This document shows, in pieces, positions 16,751 to 25,277 of a stretch of 39,773 nucleotides of DNA. This DNA comes from RGIG7300 sp045133915. Its GTDB lineage: Bacteria > Bacillota > Clostridia > Oscillospirales > CAG-272. The stretch's first letter is position 1. Each line of letters opens with the position of its first letter. The stretch lies in contig JBGUUX010000009.1 of assembly GCA_045133915.1 (NCBI GenBank), positions 1 through 39,773 of the forward strand, in the 5' to 3' direction. Made by a program: the position numbers and the translations under genes. The notes beneath the pieces are model-generated. The model searched no databases and was not told the DNA's origin. It saw only the letters and a list, made by a program, of their open reading frames with translations.

Positions 16751-16789
16751 AGCTTTGTCCTCGTGATAGTGATATTTATAATCAAGAAA

Positions 16790-16818
16790 ATTATATCACT
16801 AAAGGAAAAATAAAACAA
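16790..16818 (-). promoter_or_regulatory. Promoter of the nagA operon
   Basis: Minus strand TTGTTT (16818-16813), 17 bases, TATAAT (16795-16790). Confidence 0.75.
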
Positions 16819-16863
16819 GGTATTTCCGACAAAAAAATTCAGTTTTTACAATTGTATTATAAT

Positions 16864-16908
16864 AGCCTTCCCCAGCGGGGAAGGGGGACCGCTTGCGGTG
16901 GATGAGGA
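16864..16908. repeat. REP-like double hairpin
   Basis: CCTTCCCC (16866-16873), AGC, GGGGAAGG (16877-16884), then ACCGC/GCGGT (16888-16899), then GGATGAGG. I recall this layout as a common dispersed intergenic repeat of gut Clostridia; only one copy is seen here. It lies in the 487-base gap between nagA and glucokinase; bases 16909-17013 beside it are AT-rich with nothing I can name. Confidence 0.6.
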
Positions 16909-17013
16909 GAGCATTTTTTACCCCAATATAGTGTTTTTTGCTCAAAACTCTTTTTTGGGATTGGAATTCATATCAAAATTAATTATTTCTACAATATAAT
17001 TTCTAATGTCAAC

Positions 17014-17042
17014 TTGACAGAACTGAATAATTGGTATACTAT
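17014..17042 (+). promoter_or_regulatory. Promoter of the structured RNA upstream of glcK
   Basis: TTGACA (17014-17019), 17 bases, TACTAT (17037-17042); TATACT at 17035 with 15-base spacing is an alternative. The predicted start near 17049 falls exactly at the first stem of the RNA structure. Confidence 0.6.
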
Positions 17043-17048
17043 ATTTAT

Positions 17049-17107
17049 AAGGGTTCTAATCTAAGTGATTCGGTCTTGAAAGCCGGTTACGCTTAGAGAA
17101 GGACTCT
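17049..17107 (+). ncRNA. Candidate structured RNA, about 58 nt
   Basis: A nested fold with three stems. P1: GGGTTCT (17051-17057) with AGGACTC (17100-17106), two G-U pairs. An AAT/AGA internal loop. P2: CTAAGTG (17061-17067) with CGCTTAG (17090-17096). A second internal loop ATT/GTTA. P3: CGGT (17071-17074) with GCCG (17082-17085) and loop CTTGAAA. No T-run follows, so it is not an ordinary terminator. I do not recognise a known riboswitch class. A separate promoter for glcK lies downstream, so it could be a leader element or a small RNA. Confidence 0.5.
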
Positions 17108-17173
17108 TGCTTTATATACAAGTACAATTTGTTTATAATATTATAATCAAAACATACTTTTCCCACAAAAATA

Positions 17174-17202
17174 TTTACTTTTCATAATTAAAGTGTTATA
17201 AT
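17174..17202 (+). promoter_or_regulatory. Promoter of the sugar kinase operon
   Basis: TTTACT (17174-17179), 17 bases, TATAAT (17197-17202), 35 bases before the glcK start. Confidence 0.75.
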
Positions 17203-17237
17203 CATCATAGAAATATAAACTTTGGAGGTTTACATAT

Positions 17238-18191
17238 ATGTATTATGTAGGTGTTGACCTTGGCGGTACCAATATCGCCATAGGTATTGTTGACGAGGAG
17301 TTCAACATTGTATTAAAGGACAAGGTTCCTACCCTTGCAGGCAGACCCTGCGACGAGATTATCAAGGACATGGCTGATCTTATCAACTCTCTGGTTGAGC
17401 GCACCGGTATCTCTTACGACGATATCGCATACGTGGGTATTGCTGCTCCCGGTACTGTTGACCCCGCAAACGGTGTTGTAAAGTACTGTAACAACATCAA
17501 GATGTTCCACTATCCTATCGCAGAGAAGCTTATGTCTCACATTCCCGTAAAGAAGGTTTACCTTGAAAACGACGCTAACGCTGCAGCACTTGCTGAAGCA
17601 AAGGCAGGCGCGGGTAAGGGTTGTGACGATCTTATCCTTATCACTCTCGGTACAGGTCTTGGCGGCGGTATGGTTATCGGCGGCAAGCTCTACTCCGGCT
17701 TTAACTATGCAGGTGCCGAGATCGGTCATATGGCAATCGAGTACGGCGGCAAGCCTTGTACCTGCGGACGTAAAGGCTGTTGGGAGGCTTATTCCTCTGC
17801 TACCGGTCTTATCCGTATGACCAAAGAGAAGCTCGAGGAGACCAAGGACACTATCATGTGGGATATGGTAGAGGGCGATATCAACAAGGTAAGCGGACGT
17901 ACCGCATTTAACGCTGCAAAGCAGGGTGACAAGGCAGGTAAGGAAGTAGTGGACATGTACATCAACTACCTTGCATACGGTATGGTTAATATCGTAAACA
18001 TTTTCCAGCCTCAGGTATTTGCTATCGGCGGCGGTGTTTGCGGTGAGGGTGATTACCTCCTTGATCCCGTTAAGGAGATCGTTGACCGTGACCAGTACGG
18101 CACCAACTCCCACGATGACAAGACCGTTATCAAGATCGCAGAGCTCGGCAACGATGCAGGTATCATCGGTGCAGCTTCTTTAGGTCTTTGA
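17238..18191 (+). CDS. glcK: Glucokinase, ROK family
   Basis: A 317-residue cytoplasmic kinase making glucose-6-phosphate from glucose and ATP. Seen: phosphate-1 loop VDLGGTNIAIG (6-16), AAPGTVD, catalytic Asp in ENDANAAALAEA, TLGTGLGGG (phosphate-2), GHMAIEYGGKPCTCGRKGCWE with zinc ligands Cys174, Cys176 and Cys181, and a C-terminal IGGG adenosine motif. The length and zinc motif match Firmicutes glucokinases, though ROK kinases can prefer other hexoses. A GGAGG ribosome site precedes ATG. Its stop overlaps the start of the next sugar kinase (TGATG), so the two are translationally coupled. Confidence 0.92.
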   Translation: MYYVGVDLGGTNIAIGIVDEEFNIVLKDKVPTLAGRPCDEIIKDMADLINSLVERTGISYDDIAYVGIAAPGTVDPANGVVKYCNNIKMFHYPIAEKLMSHIPVKKVYLENDANAAALAEAKAGAGKGCDDLILITLGTGLGGGMVIGGKLYSGFNYAGAEIGHMAIEYGGKPCTCGRKGCWEAYSSATGLIRMTKEKLEETKDTIMWDMVEGDINKVSGRTAFNAAKQGDKAGKEVVDMYINYLAYGMVNIVNIFQPQVFAIGGGVCGEGDYLLDPVKEIVDRDQYGTNSHDDKTVIKIAELGNDAGIIGAASLGL

Positions 18192-19171
18192 TGATGAATA
18201 AATACGACGTAGTAGCCGTGGGTGAGGTCCTTATAGACTTCACTCCCGACGGCGTTTCAAAAAAAGGTATGTCACTCTTTGAGTGCAACCCCGGCGGTGC
18301 TGTGGCAAACGTGCTTGCGGCAGTTAACCGTTTTGGCGGTCATACCGCCTTTATCGGCAAGGTAGGTGACGATGCTTTTGGCAATTTCCTGTCCGATACT
18401 CTCGTTTCCTACGGTATTGATACCAAGGGTCTGCTTTTTGACAAGAAGATCCCCACCACCCTTGCCTTCGTTACCCTTGACGAAAAGGGCGACCGATCAT
18501 TTAGCTTCTACCGCAAACCCGGTGCTGACGTGATGCTTAGTTTTGACGAGATCGACAAGGCTCAGCTCGAGGCGGCTAAGATATTCCACTTCGGCTCGGT
18601 TTCTCTTACCGACGATCCTGCATATATTGCCACCATCGAGGCGGCAAAGTATGCAAAGAGTAAGGGCGCGATAATCAGCTACGACCCCAACTACCGTCCT
18701 CTTCTCTGGGACAGCGTTGAGTTAGCTGTAGAGCGTATGACAGAGGGTGCAAGAATAGCTGATATCATTAAGGTTTCCGACGAGGAGCTTAAGCTTCTTA
18801 CAGGTGAAGAGGATCTTGACAAGGGTGCAGCAAAGCTCTTCGAGCTTGGTGCTAAGCTGGTATTCATCTCTATGGGTGCCAAGGGTTCTTATTACTGTAA
18901 TAAGAACGGATCCAAGTTTATGTACACCTATGACGTTAAGACCGTAGACACCACAGGTGCAGGGGATGCTTTCCTCGGTGCTATCTTATTCAGATTAAAG
19001 GATAAGACTCTCTCGGAGATCGCAGATCTTACAACCGACGAGCTTGACGATATCCTTGACTTTGCCAATGCGTCCGGATCTCTTACCACCACAAAGACAG
19101 GTGCGGCTCCCTCTATCCCTACTCTTGAAGAGATCGCAGAGTGCCGTAAGACCGTAGGTAAATTAAAATGA
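18191..19171 (+). CDS. PfkB-family sugar kinase (probable fructokinase)
   Basis: A 326-residue ribokinase/PfkB family enzyme that phosphorylates a sugar with ATP; fructokinase is the closest match by overall look. Motifs: N-terminal GEVLIDF and NPGGAVANVLAAVNRFGG (substrate-binding GG), C-terminal VDTTGAGDAFLGA with catalytic Asp259 and the anion hole. I start at ATG 18191, which overlaps the glcK stop (TGATG); ATG 18194 is equally possible, while a TTG at 18188 is unlikely. Its own stop overlaps the DUF89 gene by ATGA. Whether the product is fructose-6-phosphate, or another hexose is used, cannot be told from sequence. Confidence 0.9.
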   Translation: MMNKYDVVAVGEVLIDFTPDGVSKKGMSLFECNPGGAVANVLAAVNRFGGHTAFIGKVGDDAFGNFLSDTLVSYGIDTKGLLFDKKIPTTLAFVTLDEKGDRSFSFYRKPGADVMLSFDEIDKAQLEAAKIFHFGSVSLTDDPAYIATIEAAKYAKSKGAIISYDPNYRPLLWDSVELAVERMTEGARIADIIKVSDEELKLLTGEEDLDKGAAKLFELGAKLVFISMGAKGSYYCNKNGSKFMYTYDVKTVDTTGAGDAFLGAILFRLKDKTLSEIADLTTDELDDILDFANASGSLTTTKTGAAPSIPTLEEIAECRKTVGKLK

Positions 19172-20013
19172 GAATACAGGCAGAATGTCTGCACTGTTTG
19201 CTGCGTCAGGTAACTGACGCAGTTCTTATGACAGGGGCAGACGATAAAACAAAGCACGATATAATGAAGAAACAGCTGGAGATCCTATCGGATTATGAGA
19301 GCTATGCTTCTCCTCCTCATATCGCAGGACCTATGCATAACTGTGTCCGTAATATGAGCGGTTGCTATGACCCTTACTATAACGTAAAGGAAAAGGACAT
19401 GGCCACCGCAGCTAAGAATTTCCCCTTGGTGGAGGAATACATCAAAACAAAGGACGATGCGCTCTACTGGGGTGTAAAAGCGGCTTGTGCGGGTAACACC
19501 CTTGACAGTGCGGCAAACCCCGGCGGCTCCTTTAAGGAGTCTATGGCGGCGGAGCTTGACACTCCTTACGGTATCTGTGATATCGAGCTGCTCCGTGAGA
19601 GATTAAAGACCGCAAAGAAGGTTCTTATCTTAGCCGACAACTCGGGCGAGACATATTTTGACGTTCTTATGCTCCGTGCTTTAGGTGAGGTTGAGATAAT
19701 CTACGCAGTTCGTGACTGTCCCAGTATAAACGATGCTACTGTAGAGATAGCCGAGCGCTCGGGAATAACCGAATACGCACGTATAATATCAAGCGGCTCT
19801 ACAGCTCCAGGTACTATTCTCGACGAGGCTACCGAGGAGTTCAGAGAGGCTTTTGATGCCGCAGACGTTATTATCTCTAAGGGGCAGGGAAACTACGAGG
19901 CCCTTGATGATACTAACAGAGAAATCTTTTATCTCTTCAAGGTCAAATGCCCCGTGATATCCAATCACTTCGGTGTGGATATGGGAAAATACGTGCTAAC
20001 ACTAAAAGGGTAA
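19168..20013 (+). CDS. DUF89/ARMT1-like damage-control phosphatase
   Basis: A 281-residue member of the DUF89 family (PF01937, COG1578), metal-dependent phosphatases that remove damaged or harmful phosphometabolites. Seen: an N-terminal C-x-x-C (CLHCLLRQ), AACAGNTLD, the metal-site motif LADNSGETYFD, ISSGSTAPG, and KGQGNYE. The pattern with N-terminal cysteines fits the prokaryotic subfamily I. It overlaps the PfkB kinase by ATGA, so the two are made together. By family knowledge and context, the likely job is to clear side products or surplus sugar phosphates made by the two kinases. The substrate is not established. Confidence 0.88.
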   Translation: MRIQAECLHCLLRQVTDAVLMTGADDKTKHDIMKKQLEILSDYESYASPPHIAGPMHNCVRNMSGCYDPYYNVKEKDMATAAKNFPLVEEYIKTKDDALYWGVKAACAGNTLDSAANPGGSFKESMAAELDTPYGICDIELLRERLKTAKKVLILADNSGETYFDVLMLRALGEVEIIYAVRDCPSINDATVEIAERSGITEYARIISSGSTAPGTILDEATEEFREAFDAADVIISKGQGNYEALDDTNREIFYLFKVKCPVISNHFGVDMGKYVLTLKG

Positions 20014-20057
20014 TCAATTCTATATTTTACGGTGTCATGCTGTAAAGAAAGGAAGAT

Positions 20058-23000
20058 ATGAAAAACTTTTCTGCCATCACCAATAAGATCACTGCATTTG
20101 TTCTTGTTATGATAATGCTTCTGTCTGTGGCGCCATTCTCTATAAACGCCGCAGAGTCTACCCTTGCAGACAACGGCAGAGTTATGAACAGTGTTATTCC
20201 TGCCGATACCGTGTCTGTGTACGGTGTTCAGGATACAGTTGTTATTGATGAATCGGGCAATCTTGTGGAAACACCCAGAGAAGCAGCAGCTTCAGAAGCA
20301 GGTGTTATAACGGATGACATCGGAGGTTTTCCTTCCGAGTATAGCAGTTTGACGGTTACAAATGCTGTAGGAACTCCGATCATCACCGAGGTGCAGGATC
20401 AGGGAAACTCAGGTAACTGTTGGGCTTTTGCTGCGGTTGCTGCAGCAGAGACAGCTTACATCCGTAACAATCCTACCGCAACAGACGTCGATTACTCTGA
20501 GGCTTATATGGCCTACGTAGGCAACAGACCCAAGATCAACGATCCTACAGACCCCATGTGGCCTGACGGCGTTAACATATCCGATCCTCACGACCGTGGC
20601 GGTAACGCCCTTATTGCAGGTTCTGCTCTTGCAAGATGGTGCGGTCCTGTTGACCAAGCTTTGCTTCCTGACTGCGATTTCTACGGAGATTACAGATCCT
20701 GGGGTGTGACCGACGATATGAGATATATCGCCGAGCAGCATATGACTACTAATACCATGGTATATACCAGAAGCCAGGAGGATATGAAAACCGCTATACA
20801 AACTTACGGCGGTGTGTTTATGCTCTATTATCACGACAACAGTGCGGTTAAAGAAGTTTCGGGTGTTACAACCTACTATCAGAACCGACATACGGGTATC
20901 AACCACGCGGTATACTGTGTTGGCTGGAATGACGATATTCCTCAATCTGCATTTGCAACCGAACCTCCCGGACCCGGAGCCTGGCTTATCAAAAATTCCT
21001 GGGATGAGAGCTGGGGTAACGATGGGGGCTACTTCTGGTTATCTTATTACGATACTTCTCTCTATGACGCATGGATAATGGATTTTGAGAACATCGGAAA
21101 CGTAGATAATAACTATCAGTACGACGGTGCATGGGGCGAAGGATTTTCTTACTTCTGGTGGGATTCGGGTTACGAAAGATATCCCCTCGCACAGGCTAAC
21201 GTGTACCGTGCCAATAGTTATGAAACGGTTAAGCAGGTTGGCGTGTTCAGCTATAACGAGGCTGCAACAGCTACCGTTGAAATTTGGACTGATATGACAG
21301 ACCCTCACGATCCCGAATCGGGTCGGCTCAGAGCTTCGGCAACCGAGTCACTTTCGGGCATAGGTTACAGAACTATCAGACTTACCGAACCTGTCCGGCT
21401 TCTTCCCGGAGAAAAATTTGCAGCCGTTGTGAGAATAGAAACGAACTGCGACGAGCCCTCGTACGGTGTATGCGAATATAAGCCGTACACCTCTGCTCTT
21501 GAGGGACAGACTTATTACAGAGATCCCGAAACAGGGGAGTGGTATATGGACGAGGTCAATGCGTTCATAAAGGTGTTTACCGAAGACGTTACGGTTGATA
21601 CTACCGATCTGCAGCAGCTTTACGATGCGTGTCTCGACTACGGATTTACCAACGATACAAACATGTTTATGGCAAAAGCTTATACGGCACTTACCAAGGA
21701 TGACGTTTCCAAGCAGGAAGTTACCAATGCATATAAGCTTCTGTACTCCAATTTCGACGGTAATGTAAGTGTTGTTGAATTTGACGCTGTTATAGAAGGC
21801 GCATACGATATTCCCGAGCCGATCAATGCTGCCAAGGGTACGTATATAACCCTTCCTTCCAACACTCCTTATTGTCCCGATTGGGCGTTTATAGGTTGGA
21901 GCGTTGACGGCAGTACCGATAACTATTATACCCCCGGTCAGACAATCAAGGTCGAAGACTCTATGACCCTTAAGGGCATTTGGATAAAGTCTGACGGAGA
22001 CGGCCAATATCCTGATAACGGTTACTATACGGTATATTACGATCCTAACGGCGGTTCTTGGGACGGATCAAACACCAGTATTACCAAGTCTGAGTTCGAT
22101 ATGGGACTTATACGGTATCAATCTACATTTGTTTTCCCATCTCAGACCGAGACGCTTGACCGTAAGGGTTACAGATTGCAGACGGATAGGGATGATATGA
22201 CCCAGGTAGAGTTCTGGTCGGGTAACGGTCAGGGCAGACTTACCTACAATGACCATATCAACAACGGTTACGAGTATGCGATATACAACGATGGGTACAA
22301 GAACTCCACCTTCACGGTCAAACCTGATAATGTTCCCTACGGAACTAATATTTTTGCAAACGCAGCCTGGGATCCTATTGTTACATATGATATGAATAAC
22401 AATACGGGTGTCAAGGTTCTTGACTTTAACTATATTACCGACGGTGATGAGTATACGGTTCTCGGTGCAGGTGATTACACCAAGTATTCATCTTCTTCAG
22501 ATTTTAATCCGTATAAGGATAACAGAAACTCCCTCCGCGAAAACCGAGAGGGCTACAGAGGATTGACCGCTATTCCTAAAAATACCGCAAAGGAACTGCT
22601 TTGCTGGAACACCAGGGCTGACGGCAGCGGTACTTACTACAGAATAGACGGGGTATATGAAATAACCGAGCCCCTGACCCTTTATGCTGTATGGGAGGGG
22701 GAGCTTCCCCACGTACACGATTATCTTGGTACGGTAACTACCCCGCCTACCTGCGAAGCAAAGGGCGTTACAACTTACATGTGTTATTGCGGAGACAGTT
22801 ATACCGTAACCACAGATGCGCTCGGACACCTGATGGAAGATTGGCATACCGTTAAAGAAGCAACCGTGACAGAAGACGGTCTGAAGCAGAGATCCTGTGA
22901 ACGCGGATGCGGTCTTGTGGAAGAGGAGATCATCCCCGCATATATTGGTGCGCCGTCCTTATCTGCAGAGGGTCCTAACCTAACAGCACACAATCTTTGG

Positions 23001-23714
23001 GACGTAAAGGATATATGGATAGGCTACGGTGAATATACCTCTTACAGAGACGTTAAGAATAATGCGGTGGTACAGATAACGGCGCTTAAGATAAACGGTG
23101 CCACCGAGTATACATATCTTGTAAAGAATGGCGGTATGCATACCGTTCTTATCAGATATAACGACGGCACTCAAAAGTTCCTGTACGTTAATATCAAAGT
23201 AACAGAGCCTACCTTTGTCTCAAACGGACTTCAGCTTACGGTAGAAAACCTTGACGGTGTTAAGGTCATCAGAACCGCGTACGGTGAATATAAGACCGTA
23301 TCCGAGATAAAGAGGGGCACAGGTTCAAGATCCTTTACCGCTAAGAACGAGATCAAGGGTGCAGACAGCTATAAGATCCAGTACCGCGAAAACGGTACTG
23401 TTACTGTGGCAGTACAGTATACCGACGGTTATACCAAGATATATACCTGCGAGATAAGGCAGAAGGTTCCTTGTTTCGAGCAGAAAGGCAATACCGTAAC
23501 TATCGGGAACATTGACGGTCTTTACAACGTAAGATACGCTCCCGGCATATGGGAAAACGCTTCTCAGATCAAGGCGGCGGCAGGATCAGTAGCAATCAAA
23601 TCAAGCGCTGCGATAGACGGTGTTATTACCGTTAAGAACCTCAAGGCAGGTACTTACACCTTCTGCGTGCAGTATGATGACGAATCCTTTAATTATTATG
23701 TAATTACAGTATAA
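20058..23714 (+). CDS. Secreted papain-like (C1) protease, multidomain, 1218 aa
   Basis: Exported cysteine protease. A signal peptide ends near residue 31 (KITAFVLVMIMLLSVAPFSINA). The peptidase domain (about 100-345) has Gln115, Cys121 (QGNSGNCWAFAA), His283 (INHAVYCVGW) and Asn313 (LIKNSW), the complete papain set. Then come a beta-sandwich like the lectin-like domain linked to C1 peptidases (about 350-505), a helical segment, InlB/Listeria-Bacteroides-type beta repeats (about 570-655 and 665-890, YDPNGGSW, AVWEG), a C-x-C-rich region (about 890-960) and three C-terminal repeats (965-1048, 1049-1135, 1136-1218) matching those of the 1682-residue protein. No LPXTG or SLH. GGAAG precedes ATG. 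Only 44 bases separate it from the DUF89 gene with no terminator, so it may be read from the kinase operon; I see no clear own promoter. Confidence 0.9.
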   Translation: MKNFSAITNKITAFVLVMIMLLSVAPFSINAAESTLADNGRVMNSVIPADTVSVYGVQDTVVIDESGNLVETPREAAASEAGVITDDIGGFPSEYSSLTVTNAVGTPIITEVQDQGNSGNCWAFAAVAAAETAYIRNNPTATDVDYSEAYMAYVGNRPKINDPTDPMWPDGVNISDPHDRGGNALIAGSALARWCGPVDQALLPDCDFYGDYRSWGVTDDMRYIAEQHMTTNTMVYTRSQEDMKTAIQTYGGVFMLYYHDNSAVKEVSGVTTYYQNRHTGINHAVYCVGWNDDIPQSAFATEPPGPGAWLIKNSWDESWGNDGGYFWLSYYDTSLYDAWIMDFENIGNVDNNYQYDGAWGEGFSYFWWDSGYERYPLAQANVYRANSYETVKQVGVFSYNEAATATVEIWTDMTDPHDPESGRLRASATESLSGIGYRTIRLTEPVRLLPGEKFAAVVRIETNCDEPSYGVCEYKPYTSALEGQTYYRDPETGEWYMDEVNAFIKVFTEDVTVDTTDLQQLYDACLDYGFTNDTNMFMAKAYTALTKDDVSKQEVTNAYKLLYSNFDGNVSVVEFDAVIEGAYDIPEPINAAKGTYITLPSNTPYCPDWAFIGWSVDGSTDNYYTPGQTIKVEDSMTLKGIWIKSDGDGQYPDNGYYTVYYDPNGGSWDGSNTSITKSEFDMGLIRYQSTFVFPSQTETLDRKGYRLQTDRDDMTQVEFWSGNGQGRLTYNDHINNGYEYAIYNDGYKNSTFTVKPDNVPYGTNIFANAAWDPIVTYDMNNNTGVKVLDFNYITDGDEYTVLGAGDYTKYSSSSDFNPYKDNRNSLRENREGYRGLTAIPKNTAKELLCWNTRADGSGTYYRIDGVYEITEPLTLYAVWEGELPHVHDYLGTVTTPPTCEAKGVTTYMCYCGDSYTVTTDALGHLMEDWHTVKEATVTEDGLKQRSCERGCGLVEEEIIPAYIGAPSLSAEGPNLTAHNLWDVKDIWIGYGEYTSYRDVKNNAVVQITALKINGATEYTYLVKNGGMHTVLIRYNDGTQKFLYVNIKVTEPTFVSNGLQLTVENLDGVKVIRTAYGEYKTVSEIKRGTGSRSFTAKNEIKGADSYKIQYRENGTVTVAVQYTDGYTKIYTCEIRQKVPCFEQKGNTVTIGNIDGLYNVRYAPGIWENASQIKAAAGSVAIKSSAAIDGVITVKNLKAGTYTFCVQYDDESFNYYVITV

Positions 23715-23741
23715 AAAGCAACCCAACGGGTTGCTTTTTAT
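23713..23741. terminator. Bidirectional terminator after the papain-like gene
   Basis: Perfect stem AAAAAGCAACCC (23713-23724) with GGGTTGCTTTTT (23728-23739), 3-base loop. It overlaps the stop codon of the convergent gene at 23738. Confidence 0.88.
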
Positions 23742-24109
23742 TTTGCGCTCAGCGATACGTCATAATACTTATAAAGTGTTTCCACCTCTGTGGTGGTCTT
23801 AACAAAAATATCGTTAAGAGATTTGTTGTCAAGGTCAAGAGTGTTAAGTCCTCTGTAGCAATGGTATATGCTTGTAAAGTCCTCGGAGTCATATTCGCTC
23901 ATTATTTCACAGTATGCCTTAAGTGTTTCAGAGTCTTTGTAGCCGTCAAGCTTTTCAAAGGAGGCTGCGGCGCGCAGATATTCTCCGTTTGTTATATCAG
24001 CGGTAGCGTTTGTGTATATGGCATAGTCTCTTACAAGACCTGCGGAGAAAATAAGAGTAAGTATTATAACCGAATATATTATAAATTTTTCAATGGGTAA
24101 AACCTTCAT
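23738..24109 (-). CDS. Small single-span membrane protein, 123 aa
   Basis: A short N-terminal cytoplasmic part, one hydrophobic span (residues 10-27, FIIYSVIILTLIFSAGLV) and an external domain of about 90 residues with two or three helices (YLRAAASFEKLDGYKDSETLKAYC) that resemble a TPR-like helix pair. I recognise no family. A strong AAGGAGGG ribosome site precedes ATG 24109. It is a single-gene unit, divergent from the WYL regulator and sharing a terminator with the papain-like gene. The span could also be an uncleaved signal anchor. Confidence 0.7.
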   Translation of the reverse strand: MKVLPIEKFIIYSVIILTLIFSAGLVRDYAIYTNATADITNGEYLRAAASFEKLDGYKDSETLKAYCEIMSEYDSEDFTSIYHCYRGLNTLDLDNKSLNDIFVKTTTEVETLYKYYDVSLSAK

Positions 24110-24173
24110 ATCGAAGCCCTCCTTTTCTTTCTGTGTCTATATCTTACACAAGGAGGTGTCCGATAAATGGGAC

Positions 24174-24202
24174 TTGAAATTTCATTTTTGATATGTTATT
24201 AT
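24174..24202 (+). promoter_or_regulatory. Promoter of the WYL regulator
   Basis: TTGAAA (24174-24179), 17 bases, TATTAT (24197-24202). Confidence 0.65.
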
Positions 24203-24220
24203 ATAAAAGGGTGATAAATT

Positions 24221-25207
24221 ATGGCAAAAAGTGAAAATCAAAAATTAAAGCTTCTTTATATCATTGATATACTGGAAAAGGAAAGTGATGAGGAGCATCC
24301 CATGGCTACTCAGACCCTGATAGACAAACTGGGTGAATACGACATCAAGGCGGAGCGTAAGGCTATATATAACGATATAGACTGTCTGTGTGAGTTTGGA
24401 TACGATATAATACATACCCCCGGTAAGAACGGCGGATATTATATGGGTTCAAGAAGATTTTCTCTTCCCGAACTTAAGCTTCTTGTTGATGCGGTACAGT
24501 CATCTAAGTTCATAACAGTCAAAAAGAGCCGTGAGCTTATTTCCAAGCTTTCAGACATGGTGAGCAGATATGACGCCGGACACCTTAACAGACAGGTTGA
24601 CGTGTTCAACCGTGTTAAGACCATGAACGAAAGTATTTACTATAACGTAGATTATCTCCACCGCGCAATGAACAATAATCGTGATATAACCTTTAAATAT
24701 TACGACCTCAATTATAAAAAAGAAAAGGTGCTGCGCCACGACGGCAAGGTATACCGTGTTTCCCCTTGGTCTCTGTGCTGGGATGACGAAAACTATTATC
24801 TTATTTCATATGACAGAGAGGTAGCGGCTATCAGACATTTCCGTGTTGACAAGATGACAGATATACGCCAGTCTCAGGAGCCAAGGCAGGGAAAAGACGT
24901 CTTTTCTCAGTTTGACCGCGCCGACTATTCCAAGCAGGTATTCGGTATGTTCAGCGGTGAGGCTGAGGCTGTGGTGCTCCGATGCCGTAAGAGTCTTGCC
25001 CATATTCTCTTCGACCGTTTCGGCACCGATCTTTCGGTACGTTCTGTAGACGACGATTTCTTTGAGGCAACCGTTAAGGTCATAGCCAGCCGCCCCTTTT
25101 TCTCCTGGGTATTTCAGTTCGGCGGGGATATAAATATTACCTCTCCTGCGTCGGTTATAGCCGACTATAAGGAACTAATTGACAATGTTAACAATATGAT
25201 AATTTAA
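24221..25207 (+). CDS. WYL-domain transcriptional regulator
   Basis: A 328-residue probable DNA-binding regulator. The N-terminal part (about 1-75) is a winged helix-turn-helix of DeoR/HTH_11 type (MATQTLIDKLGEYDIKAERKAIYNDIDCLCEFGYDI). The middle and C-terminal part (about 145-325) is a WYL domain (VYRVSPWSLCWDDENYYLISYD, HFRVDKM) with a C-terminal WCX-like extension (FEATVKVIASRPFFSWVFQFG). WYL domains sense nucleotides, nucleic acid or other small ligands; ligand and targets here are unknown. It is transcribed alone upstream of pyk, which has its own promoter. Control of the divergent membrane protein gene is possible. Confidence 0.9.
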   Translation: MAKSENQKLKLLYIIDILEKESDEEHPMATQTLIDKLGEYDIKAERKAIYNDIDCLCEFGYDIIHTPGKNGGYYMGSRRFSLPELKLLVDAVQSSKFITVKKSRELISKLSDMVSRYDAGHLNRQVDVFNRVKTMNESIYYNVDYLHRAMNNNRDITFKYYDLNYKKEKVLRHDGKVYRVSPWSLCWDDENYYLISYDREVAAIRHFRVDKMTDIRQSQEPRQGKDVFSQFDRADYSKQVFGMFSGEAEAVVLRCRKSLAHILFDRFGTDLSVRSVDDDFFEATVKVIASRPFFSWVFQFGGDINITSPASVIADYKELIDNVNNMII

Positions 25208-25218
25208 CAGGTCTGCTA

Positions 25219-25247
25219 TTGATTTTTTTTGCTCTTAAAGGTATTAT
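25219..25247 (+). promoter_or_regulatory. Promoter of pyk
   Basis: TTGATT (25219-25224), 17 bases, TATTAT (25242-25247), start near 25254. Confidence 0.65.
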
Positions 25248-25277
25248 ATTTGAGAATAAAATGTACGAGGCAAAATA

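Noticed and set aside
14095..16813. Long plus-strand frames of over 400 residues opposite the ROK kinase and nagA
   Set aside because: They are shadows of two well-supported minus-strand genes with intact motifs; the antisense products resemble nothing and lack ribosome sites.
17049..17107. Known riboswitch (purine, preQ1, THF, c-di-GMP, guanidine) at this position
   Set aside because: None of the conserved cores I know of these classes is present; kept as an unclassified candidate.
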